Assembly (NCBI GenBank): GCA_905210995.1
Contig: CAJLZE010000069.1
Location: 1-11,306 of the forward strand
Origin: an uncultured Anaerotruncus sp.
GTDB lineage: Bacteria; Bacillota; Clostridia; Oscillospirales; CAG-272
Reading direction: 5' to 3'
DNA length: 11,306 bases
Shown: positions 1-7,187 of the stretch, one piece after another
How the letters are laid out: each line of letters starts with the position of its first letter
Position numbering within the stretch: the first letter of the stretch is position 1
Made by a program: the position numbers and the translations under genes
Notes under the pieces: generated by a model
Databases searched by the model: none
What the model was told of the DNA's origin: nothing
The model's input: the letters and a program-made list of their open reading frames with translations, nothing else

Positions 1-20
1 CTGCGGGGTTCGTTTTTTAT

Positions 21-40
21 TTATTATCTTATTATCTTAT
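21..40. repeat. 2.5-copy tandem 8-mer at the 3' end of the sufB-like gene
   Basis: TTATTATC occurs twice in a row and then begins a third time (TTAT), running into the stop codon of the SufB-like gene (TTA on the plus strand at 37-39). Read on the minus strand it puts further stop codons after the real one. Beyond it, positions 1-20 hold an A/T run and the beginning of a GC-rich stretch that could be one arm of a terminator cut off by the window edge. No function is claimed. Confidence 0.6.
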
Positions 41-954
41 GCAAGAAAGCCTGCGACGATCTGCTCTTCGGCTTCCTTTTCGGTAAGACCGAGCGTCATG
101 AGCTTGATGAGCTGCTCGCCGGCTATTTTGCCGATGGCAGCTTCGTGGATGAGCGAGGCGTCGATGTTGTTTGCGGCAAGACACGGTTTGGCGAGAACGC
201 GGCCGTTGTCCATTATTATGGCGTCGCACTCGGTGTGACCGTGGCAGGCGGAATTGCCGTTTATAAGACTGTCAAACTGCTGACGGCTGTCGTTTTTGGC
301 AACGCTGCGCGACACGACGTCGGCAGAGCTGCCCTCGCCGTTAAGGTCAACGGTGAAGTCGGTGTGTGCGTTCTGATCTCCGGTGGTCAGTATCTTTTCG
401 CGTATAACCAGCTTAGCGCCCGCCGCAAGGTCGGCTTTTGTGCAGCGCAGGGTGTCGTCGATGCCGGATATCTGCGTCGTTTCCATTTCCATGATGCCGT
501 TCTCGGCGATGTGAGCGACAGTGGTCGGATTCATAAGGCGTTTGCCGCTGCCTTCACCCTCGCCGTAGTGCTTTTCAATATATTTCACATGAGCACCCTT
601 GGCGACGTAGAAGGTATGGATGCCGTCGTGTCTGCTCTCGTTGCAGCCGCCGTTGTGTATGCCGCAGCCCGCAACTATCACGACGTCACAGCCCTCTCCG
701 ATGTAAAAATCATTGTACACCATATCGTAAAGTCCGGTCTCGCTGAGTATCACGGGAATGTGCACACTCTCGTTGACCGTGCCGGGCTTGATATAAATGT
801 CGATGCCGGGTTTGTCCTTTTTTGTCTGAATGTCGATGTTTGCGGTCGTGTTGCGCCCGCCGAGCTTTCCGTTTTCGCGTATATTGTATGCGCCCACGGG
901 AAGGGCATCGAGATCCGCCACTTCATGCAGCAGCTTTTTTTCGATCGCGTCCAT
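37..954 (-). CDS. sufB: SufB/SufD-family Fe-S cluster assembly scaffold, short form (SmsB-like)
   Basis: This 305-residue cytosolic protein is recognisable as a SufB/SufD beta-helix scaffold, which assembles Fe-S clusters with the ATPase SufC. The C-terminus carries the family signature HEAAIGKIAGEQLIKLMTLGL (from H270), matching HEATTSRIGEDQLFYCLQRGI of E. coli SufB. C243 (in TECDAII) aligns by eye with E. coli SufB C405, and E271 with E434, both implicated in cluster assembly. A Cys/His-rich stretch around residues 89-113 (GC-x7-CGIHNGGC-x4-HDGIH) is typical of the short clostridial and archaeal forms. Canonical SufB is about 495 and SufD about 420 residues; the N-terminal helical part is missing here, so a homodimer is likely. 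The ATG overlaps the stop of the upstream ATPase gene (TAATG), with a G-rich ribosome site (AGAGGGGG) about 10 nt upstream, implying translational coupling. The family call is firm; assignment to the minimal SmsCB type is inference. Confidence 0.9.
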   Translation of the reverse strand: MDAIEKKLLHEVADLDALPVGAYNIRENGKLGGRNTTANIDIQTKKDKPGIDIYIKPGTVNESVHIPVILSETGLYDMVYNDFYIGEGCDVVIVAGCGIHNGGCNESRHDGIHTFYVAKGAHVKYIEKHYGEGEGSGKRLMNPTTVAHIAENGIMEMETTQISGIDDTLRCTKADLAAGAKLVIREKILTTGDQNAHTDFTVDLNGEGSSADVVSRSVAKNDSRQQFDSLINGNSACHGHTECDAIIMDNGRVLAKPCLAANNIDASLIHEAAIGKIAGEQLIKLMTLGLTEKEAEEQIVAGFLA

Positions 955-1709
955 TAAAGAGTCACCCCCTCTATTCTGTCTGTGAGCACGCGGCAGGCAC
1001 CGCTTGCTGCCGAATTGAGAATCCCGGGCAGTATCTCGCTGCGCGGTCCGACGGCATCTATCCGCCCCGCCTTCAGCACCACTATGGTGTCGGCGATGTT
1101 GAGTATGCGCTCCTGATGGCTGATTATCATGATGTTGCCGCGCGTGGTTTCGTACATTTTTTCAAACACGCGGATGAGGTTCTGAAAGCTCCAGAGATCG
1201 ATGCCCGCCTCGGGCTCGTCAAATATGGAAAGCTTTGTGCCGCGCGCGAGTATCGTTGCTATTTCAATGCGCTTTAATTCGCCGCCCGACAGGCTCGCGT
1301 TCAGCTCGCGGTCGATATAGTCGCGCGCGCAGAGCCCGACCTCGGAGAGGTATGCGCAGGATTCGTCGAGATCGTTTTTGCGTCCGGCGGCAAGGTCGAG
1401 TATGTCGCGCACGCGCAAGCCCTTGAATCTTACGGGCTGCTGGAAGGCATAGCTGATGCCCGCGCGGGCGCGCTCCGTCACCGAGAGAGCGGTGATATCC
1501 TGACCGTCGAGCAGTATCTGACCCGATGTGGGTGTGTAGATGCCCGCGATTATTTTTGCAAGCGTGGATTTGCCGCCGCCGTTCGGTCCCGTTATCGCAA
1601 CAAAGCGATCGTTAACCGTCAGGTTGATGTCGTGCAGTATTTCTTTGGGCTGACCGCCGCGTTCGTCGCCGCCGTCCGCCTCAAAGCTGATGTGTCTCAG
1701 TTCGATCAT
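954..1709 (-). CDS. sufC: SufC-type ABC ATPase of Fe-S cluster assembly (SmsC-like)
   Basis: This is a 251-residue soluble ATPase with all ABC motifs: Walker A GPNGGGKST (41-49), Q-loop Q90/Q91, signature LSGGE (140-144), Walker B LSIFDE with catalytic E165, and switch H198 (ISHQER). The segment after Walker B, DEPEAGIDLW, matches the SufC pattern (DEPDSGLD) rather than a nutrient importer, and no membrane partner follows. In the SUF pathway SufC hydrolyses ATP to remodel the SufB/SufD scaffold. The next gene encodes that scaffold and overlaps by one base, so the two should act as a complex. The chosen ATG gives the usual SufC N-terminus (MIELRHISFE). Its best ribosome site, AAAGGA, lies 13 nt upstream, which is long. 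The 57-nt gap from the hydrolase gene shows no clear terminator and only a weak -10-like TATAAG, so cotranscription is plausible. SufS, SufU and SufE homologues are not in the window. Confidence 0.9.
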   Translation of the reverse strand: MIELRHISFEADGGDERGGQPKEILHDINLTVNDRFVAITGPNGGGKSTLAKIIAGIYTPTSGQILLDGQDITALSVTERARAGISYAFQQPVRFKGLRVRDILDLAAGRKNDLDESCAYLSEVGLCARDYIDRELNASLSGGELKRIEIATILARGTKLSIFDEPEAGIDLWSFQNLIRVFEKMYETTRGNIMIISHQERILNIADTIVVLKAGRIDAVGPRSEILPGILNSAASGACRVLTDRIEGVTL

Positions 1710-1766
1710 TTTTCGGGAGGATTCCTTTCTTTGGGGTTCCTTATATTTGTTTATCCTTGATTTGCT

Positions 1767-3317
1767 TTATCGGTCTGTCCATGTTATGGTCTTAAGCAGC
1801 GGTATGAAATTATCGCGCTCTGTTTTGGTTTCGGAGACCGAGGCTCCGCTTATCGGATCGTAAAAATACTGATAGCAGAAGTATGCAACGCCGCGGCATT
1901 TTTCAAGCGACTTTGTGTACTCAAGGCAGCGCACGAGCACGTCCTTGTGTTCCTTCCACTCGTTTTTGCCGCTTCCCGCATACTGATCGGTGCCCGATTT
2001 TGCCTTGCCGAGCGTCATGCCGATTATAAGCTCGACAGAATCTGTCTTGATTATGCTCTGGAAGGTCTTTGAGACTTTTTTGAAGTCGTAGGTCTGGTGC
2101 TCGAGCCCGAAATAGACCTGCGGGCAGATGTAGTCGAGATATCCCTTTTCGGAGCACCAGCGGTAAACGTCGGCGTACTGTTTTTCGTATACGGTATTGA
2201 TATTTCCTGCCGGGCTTATTCCGAACAGAATGCTGCCGTCCGCGGCTTTTACGGTGCTGTAAAGTCCTGCGACAAGCTTTGAAAGGCAGTCGCGTCTGAA
2301 GTCGGCAAGAGACGATTTTCCGCCGTCCTTTTTATACGCGGAATATGCTGCTGAGTCGAACGATGCGTCCTGAGTGGGGTAGAAGTAGTCGTCCATATGC
2401 AGCCCGTCTACCTTGTACCTTGCGAGTATCTCGGCTGCGCCGTCGATGATGAGCTGTCTGACCTCGGGATATGCTGGGTTGAGGTAAAAGCGGTCGCCGA
2501 CCGTAACGACGTACTTGCCGCGAGTAGACGTGTCGTCATACCACGAGCGTATCCTGTATTTCTGCGGGACCTTGGTTATTTCCTTGACTAGCATGGCGCG
2601 CATAGGGTTTATCCACGCATGGACCGAAAGCCCGAGCGCGTGCGCTTCGTCGATAACGATAGCGTACGGATCGTAGGATGCCTCTTTTCCGTAGGCACCG
2701 ACGACATACGACGACATGGGATATACATCCGAGGGGTACATACTGTCGGCATACGGACGCACCTGTACAATTATTGTGTTGATGCCGTCCTTTTTAACGT
2801 TTGCGAGTATCTTTTTTATGTATCCGGTGAACTGAGCGGAGCTGCGCTGTGAGCCGCCGTTTGCATAGACCTTGTTGAGGTCAAACTGAGACAGCCACAT
2901 ACATTTTTTGTCGGCATAGTTCAGCACGGTGGTGGTAGGTTCGTCGGGAACATTCATTTTTGTCGTTTCCTCCGGTATCGTTGTTGTCGGCTTTTCCGTT
3001 TCGGGAGCTTTTGTGCTTTCCGGTGTTTTTGACGTTTCCGATGCTGCGGGCGTGGTGTCATCATGTGCCGCTCCCGTTCCCGGCGCCGTTGTTTCTGCGG
3101 GAGATGAGGATGTCGTGCTGCCGTCGGGTGCGGAGGTATCCGTGTCCTTACCGGTATCCTCTGTCGGGATCGCGGTCGTGATATCGGAGCCGATATCCGA
3201 GCTGACATCGGAGCCGTCGGGACCTGCCGGTGTTTTTCCGCAAGATGCGGATGCGAGCAGTATCAGCAGTGCTGCCGCCGCAGCGATAATTCTTTTTACG
3301 GGCTGTTTACGGTGCAT
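1767..3317 (-). CDS. GHL10-family glycoside hydrolase lipoprotein (family 10 glycosylhydrolase, YngK/DigH-like)
   Basis: This 516-residue secreted protein is anchored by lipid. It has a basic start (MHRKQPVKR), a hydrophobic segment (about 10-25) and a lipobox ending at C26. A low-complexity Ser/Thr/Pro/Glu/Asp linker (about 27-130) would hold the catalytic domain away from the membrane. The TIM-barrel GHL10 (DUF187/PF02638) domain runs from about 136 to 512. Its recognisable motifs are VRPYADSMYPS (187-196), HAWINPMR (233-240), LNPAYPEVR (279-287), DGLHMDDYFYP (304-314) and GISPAGN (366-372). The paired Asp 309/310 is a likely active-site element. E. coli DigH of this family cleaves glycan strands of peptidoglycan stripped of stem peptides, so a wall-related substrate is reasonable but unproven here. 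The ATG has a good ribosome site (GGAAAGGA) about 7 nt upstream. The Fe-S genes follow 57 nt downstream. Family call is strong; substrate is inferred. Confidence 0.9.
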   Translation of the reverse strand: MHRKQPVKRIIAAAAALLILLASASCGKTPAGPDGSDVSSDIGSDITTAIPTEDTGKDTDTSAPDGSTTSSSPAETTAPGTGAAHDDTTPAASETSKTPESTKAPETEKPTTTIPEETTKMNVPDEPTTTVLNYADKKCMWLSQFDLNKVYANGGSQRSSAQFTGYIKKILANVKKDGINTIIVQVRPYADSMYPSDVYPMSSYVVGAYGKEASYDPYAIVIDEAHALGLSVHAWINPMRAMLVKEITKVPQKYRIRSWYDDTSTRGKYVVTVGDRFYLNPAYPEVRQLIIDGAAEILARYKVDGLHMDDYFYPTQDASFDSAAYSAYKKDGGKSSLADFRRDCLSKLVAGLYSTVKAADGSILFGISPAGNINTVYEKQYADVYRWCSEKGYLDYICPQVYFGLEHQTYDFKKVSKTFQSIIKTDSVELIIGMTLGKAKSGTDQYAGSGKNEWKEHKDVLVRCLEYTKSLEKCRGVAYFCYQYFYDPISGASVSETKTERDNFIPLLKTITWTDR

Positions 3318-3365
3318 GATATTTTCCTTTCCGCTTGTTGATGGGGTACCTCGATACCTTATATT

Positions 3366-3394
3366 ATTTTAACTCCGTAAGCGTGTTTTGTCAA
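3366..3394 (-). promoter_or_regulatory. Sigma-A type promoter of the GHL10 lipoprotein gene (and possibly sufCB)
   Basis: Read on the minus strand, a perfect -35 TTGACA (3394-3389) is separated by 17 nt from -10 TAAAAT (3371-3366). Transcription would start near 3359, giving a leader of about 42 nt. An imperfect six-base inverted repeat (GGTACC / GATACC, 3345-3358) lies just inside the transcript and could be an operator, though it is short. No other strong promoter is seen before the sufC-like gene. Confidence 0.75.
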
Positions 3395-3435
3395 GGATAA
3401 TATTCACGCGCGCCGTGCTATGAAGCAAAATCCTA

Positions 3436-3464
3436 TTGATTAATTAATATTTATATGATATAAT
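3436..3464 (+). promoter_or_regulatory. Extended -10 promoter of the ABC exporter operon
   Basis: The -35 TTGATT (3436-3441), a 17-nt spacer and -10 TATAAT (3459-3464) are preceded by TG-A, giving the extended form TGATATAAT. Transcription would begin near 3471. The promoter is divergent from the GHL10 promoter, with about 40 bp between the two -35 boxes. Confidence 0.85.
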
Positions 3465-3476
3465 ATCAACCGTAAT

Positions 3477-3499
3477 GTCGGGATATGCTGTATCCCGAC
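3477..3499 (+). promoter_or_regulatory. Perfect 9-bp dyad at the start of the exporter transcript (operator or RNA hairpin)
   Basis: GTCGGGATA (3477-3485) and TATCCCGAC (3491-3499) are exact inverted repeats around TGCTG. The dyad begins about 6 nt after the predicted transcription start, a position from which a bound repressor would block initiation. As RNA it would form a nine-pair stem. There is no U-tract after it, so it is not a terminator. The regulator is unknown. Confidence 0.6.
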
Positions 3500-3517
3500 G
3501 TATTTGCGGTTCCGGAT

Positions 3518-3536
3518 CCCGTGAGAAAAACGCGGG
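3518..3536 (+). promoter_or_regulatory. Second leader hairpin just upstream of the exporter ribosome site
   Basis: CCCGTG (3518-3523) pairs with CGCGGG (3531-3536), six pairs including one G-U, around an A-rich loop AGAAAAA. It ends four bases before the GAGAAAGG ribosome site (3541-3548) of the first exporter gene. It could affect ribosome access, but the stem is short. Confidence 0.4.
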
Positions 3537-3555
3537 TGCGGAGAAAGGTTGACAT

Positions 3556-5322
3556 ATGAAAAAACTCTGGGTCTACATGCGTGGATACAAGCGCGATTGC
3601 GTGCTGTCTCCGTTGTTCAAACTGCTCGAGGCGCTGCTTGAGCTGATGATCCCGCTTATTGTCAAGGATATCATCGACAACGGCGTCGGCTCGGGCGACA
3701 GCGGGTATATCCTGCGGCAATGCGGCCTTATGGCACTGCTCGGTGCGATCGGTCTTGCGTTTTCGATAACGGCGCAGTATTTCTCGGCTCGCGCATCGGT
3801 CGGATTTGCCAGCCGCGTGCGTCGTGAGCTTTTTGCGCATACTCTGGCACTGCCGCGTGCCGAAGCCGATGCCGCGGGCTCCTCATCGCTCGTGACGCGC
3901 CTGACCGCCGATGCCGACAAGCTGCAGAGCGGTGTGAACCTCGGTTTGCGCCTGCTTCTGCGCTCCCCCTTTATCGTGTTCGGTTCGGTAATAATGGCGT
4001 TTACGGTAGACAGTCGGTCGGCTCTTATCTTCTGCGGGCTCGTTCCCGTGCTTGCCGCCGTTATTTTTACGCTGATACTTTCGGGGATACCGCTTTATTC
4101 AAGAGTGCAGTCAAAGCTTGACGGTCTTACCCGCATTGCCCGCGACAACCTGCGCGGTACGCGCGTTATACGCGCTTTCAGGCACGAAAATGAAGAGATA
4201 TCCGACTTTGACGCGCAGAATGAGGCGTATACCAGCTCTACGCTCTTTGCGGGCAGGATATCGGCGCTCCTGAACCCTCTGACATATGTGATCGTCAACA
4301 TCGGTATAATCCTGCTCGTGCGCAGCGGCGCGCCTGCCGTTGACTCGGGCAGGCTGACGCAGGGCGAGCTTATCGCGCTTTACAACTACATGGCTCAGAT
4401 ACTCACCGAGCTCGTCAAGCTTGCGAACCTTATCGTCACGCTTTCGCGCGCAGCGGCGTGCGCGCGCCGCATTTCGGCTGCTCTCGATCTTCCGTCGGAG
4501 GATATGTCGTCCGAGCCTTCGCCCGCTCCCGTGCCCGGAGCGCCTGCGGTCGAATTTCGCGGAGTTTCCTTCGCATACCGCGGTGCGGGCGCCGATTCGC
4601 TTGACGACCTCTCGTTCAGCGTGATGCCCGGCGAGACCGTCGGTATACTCGGCGGCACCGGATCGGGCAAATCGACGCTTATCAACCTGATACCGCGCTT
4701 TTACGAGCCCACCTCGGGCGAGATACTGATCGACGGTGTCGAAGCGGAAAAATACGCGCCGCGTGCGCTGCGCTCGAAGATAGCGATCGTGCCTCAGTCG
4801 GCGCTGATGTTCACCGGAACGGTCAGAAGCAACCTCCTCTGGGGCAAGCCGGATGCGACCGATGAGGATATGCGCCGTGCCCTTGACGAGGCGTGTGCGC
4901 TTGATTTCGTTACTCAGAAGAGCCACGGCGCCGACAGCTTTGACGCGCCGGTGGAGCAGGGCGGCAGAAACTTCTCGGGCGGTCAGCGGCAAAGGCTGAC
5001 GATAGCCCGTGCGCTCATACGCAAGCCGCGCGTGCTTATACTTGACGACAGCTTTTCCGCTCTCGACTACGCCACCGACCTCAAGCTGCGCAGCAATATT
5101 GCCGCATCGGATTACCGCCCCGCGACATTTATCGTCACTCAGCGTCCCGCGTCGGTCATGAATGCCGACAAGATAATCGTTCTTGAGGACGGCAGGGCTG
5201 TCGGCATCGGCACGCACAGTGAGCTGCTCGTCTCATGTGAGGTCTACCGTGAAATATACAACTCTCAGTATGGCGACGACGGTGTTTCGGCTGCCGGAAA
5301 GGAGGCGAGGGTAAATGGCTAA
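3556..5322 (+). CDS. Heterodimeric ABC exporter subunit 1, degenerate-site half (TM287/BmrC-like)
   Basis: This 588-residue half-transporter has six membrane helices (roughly 15-37, 52-76, 131-151, 155-180, 238-256, 270-295) followed by a nucleotide-binding domain from about 330. The motifs are A-loop Y341, Walker A GGTGSGKST (366-374), Q414, signature FSGGQ (473-477), Walker B VLILDD (493-498) and D-loop SALD (501-504). Two catalytic residues are replaced: the Glu after Walker B is Asp (D498) and the switch His is Gln (Q529, in VTQR). This is the pattern of TM287 and BmrC, whose own ATP site is inactive or slow. The protein would pair with the product of the next gene, which overlaps it by 8 nt, to export drugs, lipids or other amphipathic compounds across the cytoplasmic membrane. 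Substrate cannot be read from sequence. The ATG has GAGAAAGG 7 nt upstream. No frameshift or truncation is seen. Confidence 0.93.
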   Translation: MKKLWVYMRGYKRDCVLSPLFKLLEALLELMIPLIVKDIIDNGVGSGDSGYILRQCGLMALLGAIGLAFSITAQYFSARASVGFASRVRRELFAHTLALPRAEADAAGSSSLVTRLTADADKLQSGVNLGLRLLLRSPFIVFGSVIMAFTVDSRSALIFCGLVPVLAAVIFTLILSGIPLYSRVQSKLDGLTRIARDNLRGTRVIRAFRHENEEISDFDAQNEAYTSSTLFAGRISALLNPLTYVIVNIGIILLVRSGAPAVDSGRLTQGELIALYNYMAQILTELVKLANLIVTLSRAAACARRISAALDLPSEDMSSEPSPAPVPGAPAVEFRGVSFAYRGAGADSLDDLSFSVMPGETVGILGGTGSGKSTLINLIPRFYEPTSGEILIDGVEAEKYAPRALRSKIAIVPQSALMFTGTVRSNLLWGKPDATDEDMRRALDEACALDFVTQKSHGADSFDAPVEQGGRNFSGGQRQRLTIARALIRKPRVLILDDSFSALDYATDLKLRSNIAASDYRPATFIVTQRPASVMNADKIIVLEDGRAVGIGTHSELLVSCEVYREIYNSQYGDDGVSAAGKEARVNG

Positions 5323-7099
5323 GAATAAAGTCAAGCTCTCACCCGAAGCGCGCCGCAAGGCGCTGCGGCGGCTGCTCAGATACAGCAGACCGCTGATCCC
5401 CATTGCCGCGGGTGCGTTCGTGCTTGCGGGCATCTCGATAGTCGCGGCGCACTTTATCCCGGTGCTCGTGGGAAATGCCATCGACCTTGCCGTGGGAAAG
5501 GGCAACGTCGATATTAGCGGGATACTCGGTATTCTGACCGTTATTCCGATACTTGCGATAGTCAGCGCACTGTTTGACTGGCTCGTGCGCCTTGCCGGGC
5601 TGCGACTCGGCGCGTCGGTCACGCGCGATATCCGCGCGGATTGCATACGCAAGATCGAAAAGCTACCGCTTTCCTATCTTGACTCTCATCGCACGGGCGA
5701 CACGCTCAGCCGCATGATCGCCGATGTTGACAGAATGTCGGAGGGGCTTGTGACCGGAATCACCGAGCTTTACTCGAGCGCCCTGTCGATCATCGTTACG
5801 CTCATTTTCATGATCGTGATAAATTATAAGGTCGCGCTCGTTGTCGCGCTCCTGACGCCGTTGTCGATGCTTGTGGCGGCGTTCATTTCAAAGCGGACGT
5901 TTTCGCTCTTTCATGAGCAGTCCACTCTCGCCGCGCGGGAGACGGCGGTCATTGATGAAAGCGTATCGGGCGGTGCGGTCGTAAAGGCGTATTCGCGCGA
6001 GGATGCGATAACAGCCGATTTCGATGAGCTGAACGAGGAGTACCGAAAAACGGCGACGCGCGCGGTATTCTACTCTTCGATAACGAACCCGTCAACGCGG
6101 TTCGTAAACTCTCTCGTCTACTGCGGGGTTGCGCTTGCCGGCGGACTGATGGCGGTTGCGAATCCGCTCGTCACGGCAGGTCAGATTTCAACGCTGCTTT
6201 ACTACGCGCACAACTACGCAAAGCCGTTCAACGAGCTTTCGGACGTTATAGCCGAGCTGCAAAGCTCGCTGGCAAGCGCCGCGCGTGTTTTCGAGCTTCT
6301 CGACACGCCCGACGAGCCTGCCGAGCTGCCGGATGCCGCTGCGATAGATCCCGCCAAGGTGGAGGGAAGCGTGAGGGCTGACGGCGTTGAGTTCTCATAC
6401 ACAGATCGTCCGTTTATGGCGGGGATCGATTTTGACGTGAAGCCCGGCATGCGCGTAGCCGTCGTCGGTCCGACCGGCTGCGGCAAGACAACGCTCATAA
6501 ACCTCTTTATGCGTTTTTACGAGACGAATGCCGGAACGATAACCGTTGACGGTAAGGATATACGCCACATCACCCGCGACAGTCTGCGTGCATCCTTCGG
6601 CATGGTGCTTCAGGATACATGGCTGAAATCCGGAACTGTCCGTGAAAATATAGCCATGGGCAAGCCCGATGCGACCGACGAGGAGATTGAGGCGGCAGCG
6701 CGCGCCTCACACGCACATTCGTTTATCAAGCGCCTGCCAAAGGGATACGATACGCCGCTCAGCGAGGACGGCGGACAGCTCTCGCAGGGGCAGAAGCAGC
6801 TCCTGTGCATTACGCGCGTCATGCTTGCGCTGCCGCCGATGCTGATACTTGACGAGGCTACGTCGTCGATCGACACGCGGACCGAGATAAAGATACAGAA
6901 GGCATTTGCAGAGCTCATGCGCGGGCGCACATCGTTTATCGTTGCGCACAGACTCAATACGATAAAGAACGCCGATATGATACTTGTCATGAAGGACGGC
7001 AGGATCATTGAACGCGGCACGCACGACGAGCTGATGAAAGCCGATGGCTTTTATGCAGGTCTTTACGGAGCGCAGTTCAAGTCCGCCGAGGGCGCGTGA
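5315..7099 (+). CDS. Heterodimeric ABC exporter subunit 2, catalytic half (TM288/BmrD-like)
   Basis: This 594-residue half-transporter has a basic N-terminus, six membrane helices (about 27-50, 67-95, 150-170, 172-192, 260-282, 287-305) and a C-terminal ATPase domain from about 350. It has Walker A GPTGCGKTT (385-393), Q433, Walker B MLILDE with the normal catalytic E514, and switch H545 (IVAHRLNT). Its signature is LSQGQ (489-493) instead of LSGGQ. Its Walker A/B face the intact FSGGQ of subunit 1 and form the active ATP site. Its altered signature faces the defective Walker B/switch of subunit 1, so all departures fall on one composite site, as in TM287/288, BmrCD and LmrCD. The ATG lies inside the end of the first gene (ATGGCTAA), with AAAGGAGG 9 nt upstream, indicating coupled translation in equal amounts. 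The length is close to TM288 and shorter than BmrD. A terminator follows. Confidence 0.93.
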   Translation: MAKNKVKLSPEARRKALRRLLRYSRPLIPIAAGAFVLAGISIVAAHFIPVLVGNAIDLAVGKGNVDISGILGILTVIPILAIVSALFDWLVRLAGLRLGASVTRDIRADCIRKIEKLPLSYLDSHRTGDTLSRMIADVDRMSEGLVTGITELYSSALSIIVTLIFMIVINYKVALVVALLTPLSMLVAAFISKRTFSLFHEQSTLAARETAVIDESVSGGAVVKAYSREDAITADFDELNEEYRKTATRAVFYSSITNPSTRFVNSLVYCGVALAGGLMAVANPLVTAGQISTLLYYAHNYAKPFNELSDVIAELQSSLASAARVFELLDTPDEPAELPDAAAIDPAKVEGSVRADGVEFSYTDRPFMAGIDFDVKPGMRVAVVGPTGCGKTTLINLFMRFYETNAGTITVDGKDIRHITRDSLRASFGMVLQDTWLKSGTVRENIAMGKPDATDEEIEAAARASHAHSFIKRLPKGYDTPLSEDGGQLSQGQKQLLCITRVMLALPPMLILDEATSSIDTRTEIKIQKAFAELMRGRTSFIVAHRLNTIKNADMILVMKDGRIIERGTHDELMKADGFYAGLYGAQFKSAEGA

Positions 7100-7130
7100 G
7101 CCGGTAACGACAAAATAATATAATAAAGCC

Positions 7131-7173
7131 CGCCCCGCTGCGACCTCGGTCGCGGCGGGGCGGAGAATTTTTT
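7131..7173 (+). terminator. Strong terminator of the exporter operon, probably bidirectional
   Basis: CGCCCCGC (7131-7138) pairs with GCGGGGCG (7155-7162). The stem continues inward through U-G and GCGAC/GTCGC to a CUCG loop, about 14 pairs in all. T6 (7168-7173) follows after five bases. On the minus strand the same stem is followed by a U-rich run (CTTTATTATATTATTTTG), so it can also end the convergent binding-protein transcript, whose stop codon is at 7190-7188. Confidence 0.9.
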
Positions 7174-7187
7174 CTGTGACTGTTCTA

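Noticed and set aside
145..957. 270-codon plus-strand ORF
   Set aside because: It is antisense to the SufB-like gene, whose protein has clear family motifs. The plus-strand product is a Val/Ala-rich shadow with no recognisable domain.
2929..3372. 147-codon plus-strand ORF rich in Val/Ser/Gly
   Set aside because: It is the shadow of the Ser/Thr/Pro-rich linker and signal peptide of the GHL10 lipoprotein. Low-complexity DNA stays open in other frames.
4111..5217. 368-codon minus-strand ORF
   Set aside because: It is antisense to the exporter subunit 1 gene; GC-rich coding DNA commonly leaves such frames open. The translation is Arg/Ala-rich and motif-free.
4841..6685. Near-identical DNA in both exporter genes around the GKPDATDE segment (about 4841 and 6660)
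   Set aside because: It is a conserved protein segment of paralogous ATPase domains after the Q-loop, not a recombination repeat.
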